Part shown: positions 35,301 through 41,942 of the stretch, piece after piece
How the letters are laid out: every line of letters starts with the position of its first letter
Numbering within the stretch: position 1 is the stretch's first letter
DNA from: Siphonodentalium dalli
Taxonomy: Eukaryota > Mollusca > Scaphopoda > Gadilida > Siphonodentaliidae
DNA length: 64,000 bases
Reading direction: 5' to 3'
NCBI GenBank assembly: GCA_032622095.1
Contig: CP136063.1
Coordinates: 184,429,956-184,493,955 of the forward strand
The notes under the pieces: model-generated
Database searches by the model: none
What the model saw: only the letters and a program-made list of their open reading frames with translations
Told to the model about the DNA's origin: nothing
Translations under genes and position numbers: made by a program

Positions 35301-36984
35301 ACATGGGTGTAACGAGAAGTGCACAAAGTATATATGAATGTAGCGATAAGTCAACAGTATGCATGGATGTAGCGAGAAGTCCACAGTATACATGGATGTA
35401 TATAGCGAGAAGTCCACAGTATACATGAATGTAGCGAGAAGTCACTATAGTATATATGGGTGTAGCGAGAAGTCCACAGTATACATTGATGTAGCGAGAA
35501 GTCCACATTATATATGCATGGATGTAGCGAGAAGTCCACAGTATACATGAGTGTTGCGAGAAGTCACTATAGTATACATGGCTGTAGCGAGAAGTCAACA
35601 GTATACATGGATGTAGCGAGAAGTCCACAGTATACATTGATGCAGTTAGAAGTTTACAGTATACACGAATGTAGCGAGAAGTCCACAATATACATGGGTG
35701 TAGTGAGAAGTCCACAGTATACTGGTCTGTAGCGAAGTTCACAGTATACACAGGTGTATCGATGAGTCCACATTACACATGGATGTAGTTATAAAAGATC
35801 ACAGTATACATGGATGTATCGAGAAGTCCACAGTGTACATGGATGTAGCTAGAAGTTACAGCATACATGGATGTAGCGAGGATTCCACATTATACGTGGA
35901 TGTAGCTACATAAGTTCGCAGTATATATACATAGATGTAGCTAGAAGTCCACGGTATACATGGATGTATAGCGACAGGTGTACTTTACTTCAAACATTTT
36001 AATGTATCAAAACGATATATACATATATAGAAATCGTGGTACAATTTATAAACCTTACAAGTTGCCCCTCTCCCGATGCAGCCATATTATACTACATAAC
36101 AATACATATTACATAACACAACGTGTAGAGTGTGTGCTTGCGTGCGAAGGTGCTCGTGATTGCATGTGCTCTGGAATAGTAATTAGTAGAACAACAATAT
36201 GTATTTTTTTATCATGGATATTTTATTGCAAAGACATGGCGTTGGGTGTATTTATTTTTCTAAAGTTCGCTTGGGCGTTGCCAATTTCAGCCAATGTTAT
36301 TTTCGAGCAATCAACAATATTTGTAGCTCATCCAACAGAAAATTGGTTCGTCAATTTATTTACTGAGATGGATTAATATAAAATGACACCTTTAGAAAAT
36401 ATAACGTTACATTAATCTGAGCAGCTTCAGTTTTCCCTACTATTGTATATAACTATGTTTCTCAATAGCCGTTACATGTAATTTCCATGTGTTTATTTGG
36501 ATGAGAGAATAAAGCATATCATACCAATTAAGCATCACCAATCAACATCACAGAACATCACCAATACGAAAGTATCAGGGGTGCCATTATCTGTATAATA
36601 CACCAAAAAATATATATTTTAGAACAATTTAACAATCGGTGTGTATCATATTGCAACCAAACCACAATATTTTACGGCTCTAGAAGCCATTATTGATATA
36701 TCTAAAATATATCTGTTCTTGGATGTGTCATACATAGCAGGACCATGCATTTAACCCGTATGCGTGGGTTATGTGTATCATTGTGGAGAAAATATCCGCC
36801 TAATAAAGTTGGGTGATAGTGAGTTTTTATAATGGTTGCTATTTATCAAGGCCCTACCTTTTAGAGATATTTCCTCGATGACTTCGACGATAAGTTGTCC
36901 GTTTATATAATCTCCGGGGTGATATACCCCGCTGGAGGCTTGTGCGCCTGTCAACTCGATCTCGTACTTTCCGAGCTTCCCCAT
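10984..36984 (-). CDS. Arrestin domain-containing protein (alpha-arrestin), 6 exons, 342 aa
   Basis: This entry gives the span of the gene; the exons are listed separately. Coding lengths 127+120+230+183+186+183 sum to 1029 nt, or 342 residues plus a stop, and every junction keeps frame. The arrestin N domain occupies roughly residues 5-155 (VYHPGDYINGQL, VHW, FPFSFQLP, DRPWRL). The arrestin C domain occupies roughly 176-310 (SGPI at 177-180, GYVPGE at 191-196, IPKTTPS, VPIVIGT at 298-304). Alpha-arrestins are cytosolic or membrane-associated adaptors that link cargo receptors to Nedd4-family ubiquitin ligases, usually through C-terminal PPxY motifs. Here the tail is only about 38 residues and has PPLHSY but no PPxY. 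Introns are 1.8, 7.5, 3.8, 5.4 and 6.5 kb and are largely filled by transposons. The family assignment is strong; expression and exact role are inferred. Confidence 0.9.
11243..11322 (+). repeat. (GA)n microsatellite
   Basis: About 80 bp of GA dinucleotides is interrupted once by GCGCGC near 11287. On the sense strand of the arrestin gene it is a CT-rich tract 77-156 nt upstream of the exon 6 acceptor, where pyrimidine-binding splicing factors could bind. That role is inference. All the frames rich in Ser-Leu or Arg-Glu here are microsatellite by-products. Confidence 0.95.
11345..11455 (-). pseudogene. 5S rRNA-like copy (pseudogene or 5S-derived SINE head)
   Basis: On the minus strand the sequence carries the 5S internal control region: TTAAGCAACGTCGAGC followed by CTTGGATGGGTGACCGGC, then GGGATTCCGTGTGCTGTC at the 3' side. 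The 5' third is weaker (CTCGAGAGGTCTAGATC in place of the usual stem-forming segment). The 3' end runs into a CT tract rather than a T4 terminator. Known 5S genes are about 120 nt, matching this length. A decayed 5S gene copy or the head of a 5S-derived SINE fits equally well. Confidence 0.8.
11456..12539. other. Intron 5 sequence without a recognised gene
   Basis: This is unique-looking AT-rich intron sequence. It has a C tract near 11906-11916 and a short GATGTCACATACATAC-type simple region near 12005. I find no exon of the arrestin frame or other domain here. Confidence 0.5.
12540..13475 (+). repeat. Diverged direct duplication (12540-13020 and 13130-13475)
   Basis: Both copies carry CCCTTTGACTGCACAT, TACATTAAGTCTCC, GTGATATAACATAGACTA and AGTACTTTTCCAAATTCA in the same order. 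The first copy contains an extra block with a perfect inverted repeat and AT-rich flank. The duplication is intronic, in intron 5 of the arrestin gene, and non-coding as far as I can see. Confidence 0.7.
12664..12740. repeat. Perfect 37-bp inverted repeat with a 3-base loop
   Basis: Positions 12664-12700 are the exact reverse complement of 12704-12740, separated by TGA. The arms begin TCCTGGTGTGTGTCATATAA. Such a hairpin could be extruded or transcribed as a foldback RNA. Perfect identity in the middle of diverged surroundings implies a recent origin or correction. Confidence 0.95.
13476..15177. other. Intron 5 sequence without a recognised gene
   Basis: Open frames of 64-108 codons occur on both strands, but none shows a known domain or flanking splice signals of convincing strength. 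An A-rich tract lies at 14620-14720. I see nothing else I can support. Confidence 0.5.
15178..16890 (+). pseudogene. 5'-truncated CR1/jockey-like LINE (reverse transcriptase to poly-A)
   Basis: From about 15180 the translation gives RT motif A (FIDISKAFERVW), motif B (PVGVPQGSIIGP) and motif C (YADDT), then the thumb region and a C-terminal CTCGYEVEDAFHYFFECP zinc-knuckle near 16420. Frame changes occur near 15797 and 15995-16130. The first RT blocks, endonuclease and ORF1 are missing, so this is a 5'-truncated, dead copy. The 3' UTR ends with AATAAAATATG and an A-rich tail near 16870-16890. It lies antisense in intron 5 of the arrestin gene. Non-LTR retrotransposon identity is firm; the clade is approximate. 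Confidence 0.88.
16891..17690. other. Intron 5 sequence without a recognised gene
   Basis: This is AT-rich intron sequence between the LINE tail and the donor of exon 5 (GTGAGT at 17690-17685, minus strand). No repeat unit or coding signal was recognised. Confidence 0.5.
17691..17876 (-). CDS. Arrestin gene exon 5 (residues 221-282)
   Basis: The exon is bounded by TTTCATTCCAG and a strong GTGAGT donor, both phase 0, and is 186 nt long. It encodes the middle of the arrestin C domain: IIQFLSDGG, then a glycine-lysine turn, RIRIPKTTPSDLLHC and NFINISYVVR. The IP..PS.L..C..I.I.Y pattern is diagnostic for alpha-arrestins. It stands out from its surroundings by higher GC content. The frame continues from exon 4 and into exon 6 without adjustment. 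Confidence 0.9.
18130..18465 (-). mobile_element. tRNA-derived SINE
   Basis: Read on the minus strand, the head has a Pol III A box (GGTAGCCCAGTGGTTAGGG) and a B-box-like GAGTTCGCGCCC about 45 bp later. The body includes CCCTTGGGCAAGGTCACTTG, a word typical of widespread invertebrate tRNA-SINEs, and GACCTGGTTGTTGGGTA, ending near GCGCCTATAAAAATA. The 65-codon frame over it is spurious. It lies in sense orientation in intron 4 of the arrestin gene. Confidence 0.75.
18466..19870. other. Intron 4 sequence, mostly unassigned
   Basis: No gene is recognised. Positions 19826-19868 match, inverted, the outer terminus of the large inverted-repeat element at 8803-10870 (AATCGAAACAAGGGTTATTT), so a remnant of that family ends here, directly next to the CACTA-like element. 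Confidence 0.5.
19871..20801. mobile_element. CACTA-like TIR element (non-autonomous)
   Basis: The ends are CACGCTGGTCATCCTGTAAT and its near reverse complement ATTATAGGATGACCAGCGTG, with CCGCTGCGGGCAAGTA motifs just inside. The base triplet CAT flanks both sides, consistent with a 3-bp target duplication. CAC-starting termini with a 3-bp duplication fit CACTA/EnSpm-type elements. There is no transposase ORF, so the class call is tentative. Confidence 0.55.
19998..23277 (+). repeat. Segmental duplication in intron 4 (19998-21105 and 22240-23277)
   Basis: Two roughly 1-kb copies agree nearly base for base, from GGCCCCCGTATATA through GCATGCTTCACTGGAGCCC to CTATATACCCGACTATACTT. They include most of the CACTA-like element and its right flank. 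The second copy ends 4 bases inside intron 4, next to the exon 4 donor, so the duplicated unit is the beginning of intron 4. A 91-bp stretch present in the first copy is missing from the second. Conserved 75-86 codon frames on the minus strand reflect recent duplication, not coding. Confidence 0.85.
21105..21720 (+). pseudogene. L1/Tx1-like LINE fragment
   Basis: The translation gives SGLNINYDKTQAIWIG, ITILGIEYNLFSEN and, after a one-base frameshift near 21315, NLSQYGKTTVVKTLALP, followed by LTHCFSVLPSP and IIFKFLWPGKPD-like words. This is the region just after the RT palm in L1-type ORF2. Both ends are truncated. It starts exactly where the first copy of the intron 4 duplication stops, which suggests it was part of the rearrangement. 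It is antisense to the arrestin gene. Confidence 0.85.
23282..23464 (-). CDS. Arrestin gene exon 4 (residues 160-220)
   Basis: The exon is bounded by TTCTTTATTCAG and the donor GTAAGA, phase 0 on both sides, 183 nt. It encodes the hinge and first strands of the arrestin C domain. The cysteine-rich ICCFCCKSGPIRGKV (CC.CC at 171-175 then SGPI) and TGYVPGETITLNAEV are the most recognisable alpha-arrestin signature in the window. The frame joins exon 3 (DLE) and exon 5 (IIQF) directly. Overlapping open frames in other phases on both strands are shadows. Confidence 0.93.
23640..24100. other. AT-rich low-complexity intron segment
   Basis: Positions about 23690-23870 are runs of T and A with AAATAAAAAATAA-type words. 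No gene is seen up to the start of the CTCCGAAG array. Confidence 0.6.
24352..24638. mobile_element. hAT-like MITE A inside the foldback element
   Basis: It starts CAGTGGCGGAG and ends CTGGCTCCGCCACTG. CAGTGGCGGA-type ends are common in hAT MITEs. No exact 8-bp duplication is visible, so this is tentative. The frames at 24320-24597 are not coding. Confidence 0.45.
24790..24981. mobile_element. hAT-like MITE B inside the foldback element
   Basis: It starts CAGTGGCGGGCCAGGATT and ends CTTGGCTTCGCCACTG, inverted with respect to MITE A. GTTTACATGACATTGGACATG here matches the complement of ATGTCATGTAAACG in A, so the two are diverged relatives. Confidence 0.45.
25183..26155 (+). repeat. Tandem duplication of a 489-bp segment
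   Basis: Positions 25183-25666 and 25672-26155 are nearly identical. Each starts GGGCTTTCGTAGAATCGGAT in the inverted CTTCGGAG array, passes ACCGTGGCAAGTAGATGCCG, then two related ATGTTGAAATTT...ACATGTTGCACATCT blocks, and ends in a short C tract. It is intronic, in intron 3 of the arrestin gene. Confidence 0.85.
26160..27233. other. Intron 3 sequence without a recognised gene
   Basis: Positions 26262-26360 resemble 35982-36080 (TTACTTCAAA, TTATATACATAT, ACTTACAAGTTG, CCCTCTC), so a dispersed repeat or shared intronic segment is present. The remainder has GTTGGAAATTTCCAAC-like words at 26750-26870 and no coding signal. Confidence 0.45.
27234..27463 (-). CDS. Arrestin gene exon 3 (residues 83-159)
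   Basis: The acceptor is TTTCACGCAG before ATACACCG (phase 1). The donor is GTAAAC after GACCTAGAG (phase 0); length 230 nt. It encodes the second half of the arrestin N domain: PGYHQFPFSFQLP, then IPSSFKS, IFYRMKGKIDRPWRL and FFDVAAPLDLN. FxFxxxLPxxxPSSF and the RPW motif are family signatures. The paralogous exon at 62714-62932 aligns along its whole length but lacks 11 bp here present (between CAGTTCCCA and GCTCCCACA). About 75 bp of upstream intron is also nearly identical between the two loci. Confidence 0.92.
27464..28090. other. Intron 2 sequence homologous to the plus-strand paralogue
   Basis: The part next to the exon (27464-27680) matches the reverse complement of about 62560-62713, including TTAGGAGTTCTCAATCTAAA. 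A short direct repeat (GATTGAGAACT.CTAACTT.AAATGTCAGG) occurs at 27510 and 27610. No gene was seen. Confidence 0.6.
28150..29040 (+). pseudogene. LINE ORF1 remnant (coiled coil plus RRM-like domain)
   Basis: A heptad-rich stretch (DTRLSSIESRMDARFSSLE, then SVDKLSKSVNKLKDDVSSVD) is followed, after a frameshift near 28475, by LNLIFHGISESPNEDCESE, HRLGK, RPIIARFIYQSELKQVL and KVSIREQFP. After another shift near 28790 it continues with RRELYPVKKQARNDGKRV and LYIDGILYNPP. This arrangement matches L1-type ORF1 proteins, which bind RNA as coiled-coil multimers. At least two frameshifts disable it. Confidence 0.8.
29041..30020 (+). pseudogene. LINE endonuclease domain remnant
   Basis: APE-type endonuclease motifs appear in order: LKVLSLNVCGLKQ, LCLMESKTD, VIIGAVYIPPRN, FLAGDFNARTS, then after a stop and frameshift STVDYVLSS and SLFSDVHSPTA (the SDH-type catalytic end, here SDVH). 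A C tract at 29829-29840 probably caused one frame loss. These enzymes nick genomic DNA for target-primed reverse transcription. This copy is broken. Confidence 0.85.
30560..32240 (+). pseudogene. LINE reverse transcriptase remnant
   Basis: From 30560 the frame gives KNNKATSDDGIRNEYL, IHPIYKKRGSRDDPNNYRGI, TGFRKGYFTLDNLF, motif A FIDLEKAFDSVWRQGLWY and motif B GVRQVVNLSPLLFSMYLND. After a stop near 31302 it continues with MLYADDTVLMAES (motif C) and a thumb/C-terminal part with VYGETGSFPIEV. The usual GE/GD residues of motif B (GVRQGxxLSP) are replaced by VV. Breaks occur near 30612, 31302, 31430, 31500 and 31990. Confidence 0.88.
33071..33111 (+). repeat. Short CCCCGATGTTTCACGTGG repeat shared with 61838-61890
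   Basis: Two tandem copies of TACCCCCGATGTT separated by TCACGTGGTTATG occur here; the same pair occurs inverted at 61838-61890. Both sit in intron 2 of the two arrestin paralogues, so this is probably inherited intron sequence or a shared insertion. Confidence 0.55.
33158..33330. mobile_element. Degraded piggyBac-type MITE core
   Basis: GTGCCAATGCATTCTATTAT and the following hairpin arm, with a second partial hairpin near 33235-33320, match the internal palindromes of the MITEs at 7645 and 60293 with many substitutions. No TTAA-flanked termini are visible. It is an older relative. Confidence 0.65.
34000..34460 (-). repeat. Intron 2 segment conserved with the plus-strand paralogue
   Basis: Read on the minus strand, GTCATCTGAAGAACGAAATA, ATTGAAATCGATTGG, ACAGCGAGTTCCAAGAAGCC and GAATTGGAATTG match 59590-59880 and, as a second copy, 60240-60910. 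Homology inside introns shows that the loci duplicated as genomic DNA. Confidence 0.8.
34917..35036 (-). CDS. Arrestin gene exon 2 (residues 43-82)
   Basis: The acceptor CTTCCAATTGCAG precedes GGATTGCC. The exon is 120 nt and ends AATG before GTGATT. The first two bases complete a Gly codon split with exon 1, and the last G starts an Asp codon completed in exon 3. It encodes IAVSMKGWCRVHWEDNSGK and YMKEKIQVLN, the beta strand and loop that follow the first arrestin strands (compare the family's RGI...GKA.V.W.E pattern). The donor GTGATT is weak, but the 10 bases from it are identical in the paralogous exon, after which the sequences diverge, which supports its use. Confidence 0.9.
35048..35975. 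repeat. 29-bp minisatellite (about 31 copies) next to exon 2
   Basis: The unit is close to TAGCGAGAAGTCCACAGTAT followed by ACATGGATG, repeated with point changes from about 35050 to 35970, degenerating toward the right. It sits in intron 1, within 15-20 bp of the exon 2 acceptor. The open frames on both strands with YTVDFSLHPCILWTS-like repeats are by-products. The paralogous intron has only one unit at the same place. Confidence 0.95.
36858..36984 (-). CDS. Arrestin gene exon 1 (start, residues 1-42)
   Basis: ATG at 36984 opens MGKLGKYEIELTGAQ, then VYHPGDYINGQLIVEVIEE and ISLK, followed by a split Gly codon at the donor GTAGGG. This is the start of the arrestin N domain, with the family pattern Y.PGD.I.G.L.V. 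The start is supported by the paralogous exon at 49382, identical at 38 of 42 residues, and by the third copy at 38787. The frame continues into the intron for 26 codons, which is not coding. Upstream non-coding similarity with the plus paralogue suggests a shared promoter. Confidence 0.92.
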
Positions 36985-37085
36985 GTCGATTTAAGAACTG
37001 TCAATATAATATAAATAGCAACACAGCGCATGCACTATATATAACAATGACATTTAACTATGAATGAGGTAATTTAAAGACCCCC
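36985..37085 (-). promoter_or_regulatory. Putative promoter/5' UTR of the arrestin gene
   Basis: On the minus strand the order ACCTCATTCAT, AATGTCATTGTTA, TGCGCT.TGTTGCTAT and ACAGTTCTTAA before the ATG matches 49270-49381 upstream of the plus-strand paralogue. A TATTTATATTATATT run lies about 25-40 bp before the ATG. Sequence conservation of non-coding DNA next to both start codons is seen directly; promoter function is inferred. Confidence 0.55.
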
Positions 37086-37099
37086 ATATTAAATTGAAA

Positions 37100-38640
37100 C
37101 TTGCCTTTTATTGATACAGTTCGATAGCACTATCTACCCCGGACTAATTGAAACGAAATACTTAATACGTGAATGCAACTTATTGCTAGCCGAACACCAG
37201 CTATATATAGACAAACGTATTCATGTACAACTTTTGTCTGATCTCACACAGCGTTTCGATTAGTTAAGAAATGAATGTAGTTTGTGTGTGTGTTTTGTTG
37301 GGTGGTAGATAACTGTGGTCGTAGGTTACCTTGTGTGAACCGCGCGAAGCAGTTCACACTAACATGTGTGTGTTCCAGTGGCAACATGCAGCGACATACA
37401 CCTCAATAAAACACACTCAAACTACATTAAGTTCTTATAATTCTATATCTTTTTCCTTATTTATTTCTATAAACTCAGCCTGTTTTTTTCCTGAAACATG
37501 TATGCAGTTTGGATATTACTAGTATTCAATGTAAATTAGCCCAATATTCTATAATGTGAATTACCGACCGATTAGCCTATGGCTGCACACTTAAAACAAG
37601 CCCAGTCATCTAGGTCAACAATATGTGACGTTGGTTTGTGTTATGGTATGTTTTGTTGGGATCGGAAACGCATGACTTAGTTGACCAGTCACGGAACATG
37701 ACTCAAGTATAGTTCCTCTCCAACTGAATGTCGTCGGAATAAATTATTAACTGTTAGACTGTTATATTCGCGGCAGCGAAACAAGAGGGATATAGAACCG
37801 TTAAAGTTAACTTTATACGGCAGATTTTGACAGAAATATTTACGAGAGTAACAATTTGTTATACCTCGCAGTAGCTGTGAATCTTCAAATGTTACCGACA
37901 GTTGCATTACGTCCCCGGAATGAGATAGCCCATTGCATCACGTCCGCGTTGACGGTTTTGAAGTATTCGAAATTACTATTCGTTGTTTCAAAGTCGGTTC
38001 GAATTCGAATTGAATTTCAAAGTCGAATGGAATAAAAAAACGAATATCGAATATTCGCAGGGGCCTACATGTCTTGTTTTTGTTCATTAAAATAAATATT
38101 TCAATTTTATAAAACAATCGCTTGACTTTTAATAAGTGTTATAATAGTTTTATAACCGGTACCATACTATTACTAAGAAAATTAAATCAAATTATGAAAT
38201 TCCTAATCGAGTTCTTGACTAATGTAGCATTTTCATACCTTTTTCGACACGTTGCAAAAATCTGGGAAATTTGGCGTAACGTTATAGCATATTGACCCTT
38301 AAGCTCAACCAAGTTGAGTATAAATTAAAATAATGTGACTTGATTTTTTCCATAAATTTTTGAAAATTTTACGTCAGATTGTTTTTCTACCAAATTGCTT
38401 AACAATTAAAGATGGACGTGCTCATGTCAACACACCGTGGGGTAATTGTCACTGAGTTGTCAAATGGGAGAAGAGAGACATTAAACTGACAACTAAACAA
38501 TTATTAATATAACCCCTACCACTATGATTCCCGAATATCAGTTAACAGAGAGGGGTTGAATCCTGAATATACCGGTTAAAATGGGAATATGAATCCCGAG
38601 TACTAATTAACTATAGGCATACGAATCTTGCGTACCACTT
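37100..38640. other. Intergenic stretch without a recognised gene
   Basis: AT-rich with short open frames on both strands. A minus-strand frame at 37689-37907 has no domain I recognise. Nothing here can be assigned. Confidence 0.5.
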
Positions 38641-38658
38641 AATAATCACCCGATCTAC

Positions 38659-38787
38659 CTTTTAGTATATTTCCTCGATGACTTCGATGAATAGTTTTCC
38701 TTTAACGAATGCTTCAGAAAGATATACCATGTTGGTTTTTCCCGTGTATACTGCCAATTCGATCGCATACTTTCCTAGTTTGCCCAT
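38659..38787 (-). pseudogene. Decayed third copy of arrestin exon 1
   Basis: ATG at 38787 opens MGKLGKYAIELAVYTGK, then MVYLSEAFVKGKLFIEVIEEI and TAC TAA. One base is missing relative to the other two copies in ATATCTCTAAAAG (here ATATACTAAAAG), producing a stop just before the donor-like GTAGAT. It also has one extra codon. It lies about 1.8 kb upstream of exon 1 on the same strand. It may be a retired first exon or the stump of another tandem gene; no matching exon 2 was found nearby. Confidence 0.85.
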
Positions 38788-38799
38788 GTCGATTCAGTT

Positions 38800-40310
38800 A
38801 CCGGCCAACACGACTGAATACTCAAATCCTGGCAATATACCATAGCTATAATATCTGTTACATACGCACGTTATCACTTAGGATATGATTCAAAGACTCC
38901 ATTTAAATCCTTATTTCCTCTGCAGATATATAATGTATAGGCAACGTGTTATACCACAACATAGCACACAACAATGTAAATTGTCAAGCTTTTATTCATA
39001 GTTAAACCCGGGCGCCAGCGTGGTTCCAATACAATCGATGGTCATATTGTTAAGATATGCTTTTAATCGACAACGCTTCAGCTTCAACATGCATGCAGCT
39101 TCAGTTGCCATAGTCCGCGTTTTCATTATAAACAAACACAATGACAAAGCAGAGTTCTCTCCCTGCATGCATGATTGGACAATTGGTTACAATGGTGTAA
39201 ATATTTTCCATAAGCCTCAGTGTTTACGTTTTAGTATGTACTGTTTACAATATAGTTCAAGAATTTTCTTTAAAGGCCAATATAATTTTCCAATGTTTTG
39301 TATAGTGCCTTTTTATACGGATTTAATAACAATCTATGACATAAGATATGCTTAAAATAATTCATCACCGTTTGGAACGTCTGTGTCAAAAGATGTCCAT
39401 AGAGTAATAGAAACTAGCTGATATTATGGAAACATTTCCCCCGTTTCGCTCAAAGAATGCAACATAATTCAAATTAAGATATAGAGTTATTGCTCTTCCA
39501 TTGAAAGTAATAGACTTTGTAGTACAGCCCAGATACAACTTAAGCACAGAAAACACGTCGGTACCTCAACAAAAACAACATGTTCACATTTTGTTACACC
39601 GAATAAGTTGACAGTACAATGTTTTGGCGCTTCCTCTTTCAAATGTTATATACTATGGCATATATTTTATACAATGTGATCTGGGGGTTCGACAATTAAG
39701 TGGGCCTTTAAATCAGAAAGATTGACATTTGCAGTAAATTTGAGGCCATGTATGGGATTGGCCCTCTTGGATGAAACTTTGGGCTGGCTTTGTAAATTTG
39801 AACACCAACCCCACCCACCCTTTCAAATATATTTTCTATATTGTTCCAGAGATTTGTCTTTTTGTGGTGTGAATCATTAGACATGTCCGTTATTATGTAA
39901 AAGTGATATTTAACGAAATATCGGACATCTTAGAGTAATCTCTCATTTTGAAAACAAACAATTGGTCTGCGAGAGGGCTAATGTCATACTATGCCAAATT
40001 TGATGCAAATACAGCATATCCGGCAGGCAGGCAGGGAATTCGCCTTTAAAGTTTGTATTTTTGTAACTATGGTCAAACCGCGCTAACATAATGTAATTTT
40101 TCAGACCACACCACAAAATTTTAAACTTCAATATAAAGAGTTACTGTGCCAATGGCTATGCTACATGTGTGAATTTATAGGGAAGATGTGCGATGTATGT
40201 GTTATGATAAAACACACAATGCTAATGACCAATCAGAGCCCAGTTGCTATTTTCTTTTCTCCAATAGATAGCGATAGCGCGCTTTTTCGCAGAATAATTA
40301 TAACTCCCTA
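38800..40310. other. Intergenic stretch without a recognised gene
   Basis: A 111-codon plus-strand frame at 39020-39355 has no recognisable domain, no splice context and biased AT composition, so I leave it uncalled. No repeats stood out before 40312. Confidence 0.45.
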
Positions 40311-40311
40311 T

Positions 40312-41942
40312 AGTCCATGAGCCAGGTCCGAGAATGGTACCATTTTGGTGGGCAAATTCCATCAACATTTTTCTCAAAGCTCATAATCTGAAGTTTATCT
40401 GAGTGATGGGGCGCACTGTGGCGGTGTAGCTTTGTGTGCAAAATTTGTGTTTCCATGGCAACAGAGGGTGTTTTTGGCCAGTATACAAAATATGCCTGTA
40501 ATGGTCTACAACTAGAAAGTTTAAAGCAGTAACTCTATCTTTGCATTGATATGGGATGAAACCCTTGGTGGACTTTCTTTTGCCATGGGGGATTTCATCG
40601 TTAGAGGTCAAGGTCATACACAAAAGTCAAGGTCATTTACCAAAATATTAGCTTTTTTCATATCGGGTCATACATTTTCTACCCACAGGTTTTATATATT
40701 TGTTCTGAATACGTAATCTTTGCTCCTAAATAAGCTGTAGCGTATATGCTGGACGGAGAACTGAGTTATTATTGAAACTGACATGTCAGTCATGATATAT
40801 AGGCCTTTAAAATTGGTGACCATTTTCCAAAATGTGTCAAAATCGGTTATTTCCCATATATCATGCTTCTGTGTCCAGTGCAGGCCTCAGTGCATGGAAA
40901 TGTAAAAATTGCAGAAATTATGATAAAAGCATGAAACTTCCAACATATGTTCCTTAGACATAATCTTTTCATTTTCAAATATAGACCCAATGAAGATATG
41001 GCCCTGCTTAGCAACGGTTGCTAGGCAACTACCCAAAAGTATTAAATGCTTATATAAGGATGTATTACAATATTTCATTCAACTTTAGTTGTTGTGAATT
41101 GCATATTTGAGGTCTATGTGTGACATAGGATGAATTTCAAAGACTTTGTTTCCTATCATAATGTCCATAACAACCGTTGCTATGCAATTACCCAGACAGT
41201 AAAATGTATATTTGGCACTCTTCTCGATGGCATTTTGGGAAGATTTGATGGTAGATTAGTCTGAAATACATTTTACATATGCTAACACATCACATGATAT
41301 ATGTTATATAGGGACGTATAGTTTCTACGGTTGGAAGGTGTCATAGGTTTCCCTATAACTAAGTAACATATATTTGTATAAATTTCATGCTTTAGTCAAC
41401 AAATTCACAATTCAACCCTTAAAGGACCCCAGATAAGTAAATAACTCTAAAATATACACACAAGCACGATATCTTGGGGAAATAACTGATTTTGACCAAT
41501 TTTGGAAAATGGCCACAAAGTTTAGAGGCCTATATCTCATGACTGGCTTGTCAGTTGCAACAGTATCACAATTGTCCGAGTAGCCTATATGCTCTAGATT
41601 AATTCCGAGTAAAGATAACGTATTCAAAACTGATATATAAACTCAGTGGGTAGAAAATGTATGACCCGATATGAAAAAAGCTAATATTTTGGTCAATGAC
41701 CCTGACCTTTGTATATGACGTTGACATCTAGTGGTGAAATCTGCAGTGTCAAATGAAATCCCAACAAGGGTAGCACCCAATATCAATGCCAAGATAGAGT
41801 TACTGCATTAAACTTTCTTGGTATTGACCGTTATATGCATATTGTTTATACTGGCCAAAAACACCATCCGTTGCCATGGAAACACACATGCCCACCAAAT
41901 TGTTACCATTTTCCATTTTTGGGGAGCCTGGCTCATGGACTA
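40312..41942. mobile_element. 1.6-kb palindromic repeat with TAGTCCATGAGCCAGG ends
   Basis: The left end TAGTCCATGAGCCAGG and the right end CCTGGCTCATGGACTA are inverted copies. The arms (about 40312-40760 and 41600-41942) correspond through GGTACCATTTTGGTGGGCAA, GCCATGGAAAC-type, TTGGCCAGTAT and TCATATCGGGTCATACATTT words. A second, half-length copy at 47145-47826 ends at the same terminus. No transposase is seen; a foldback or non-autonomous TIR element is likely. Confidence 0.65.

Noticed and set aside
35048-35975. Overlapping 60-167 codon frames with repeated YTVDFSLHPCILWTS-type words
   Set aside because: They are translations of the 29-bp minisatellite; only the part from 34917 to 35036 on the minus strand is real coding (exon 2).
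37689-37907. 72-codon minus-strand frame with a possible GT donor after SQLLR
   Set aside because: Not similar to any arrestin exon and no partner exon found.
39020-39355. 111-codon plus-strand frame
   Set aside because: No recognised domain, AT-driven composition, no splice or promoter context. It could be an orphan exon but there is nothing to support it.
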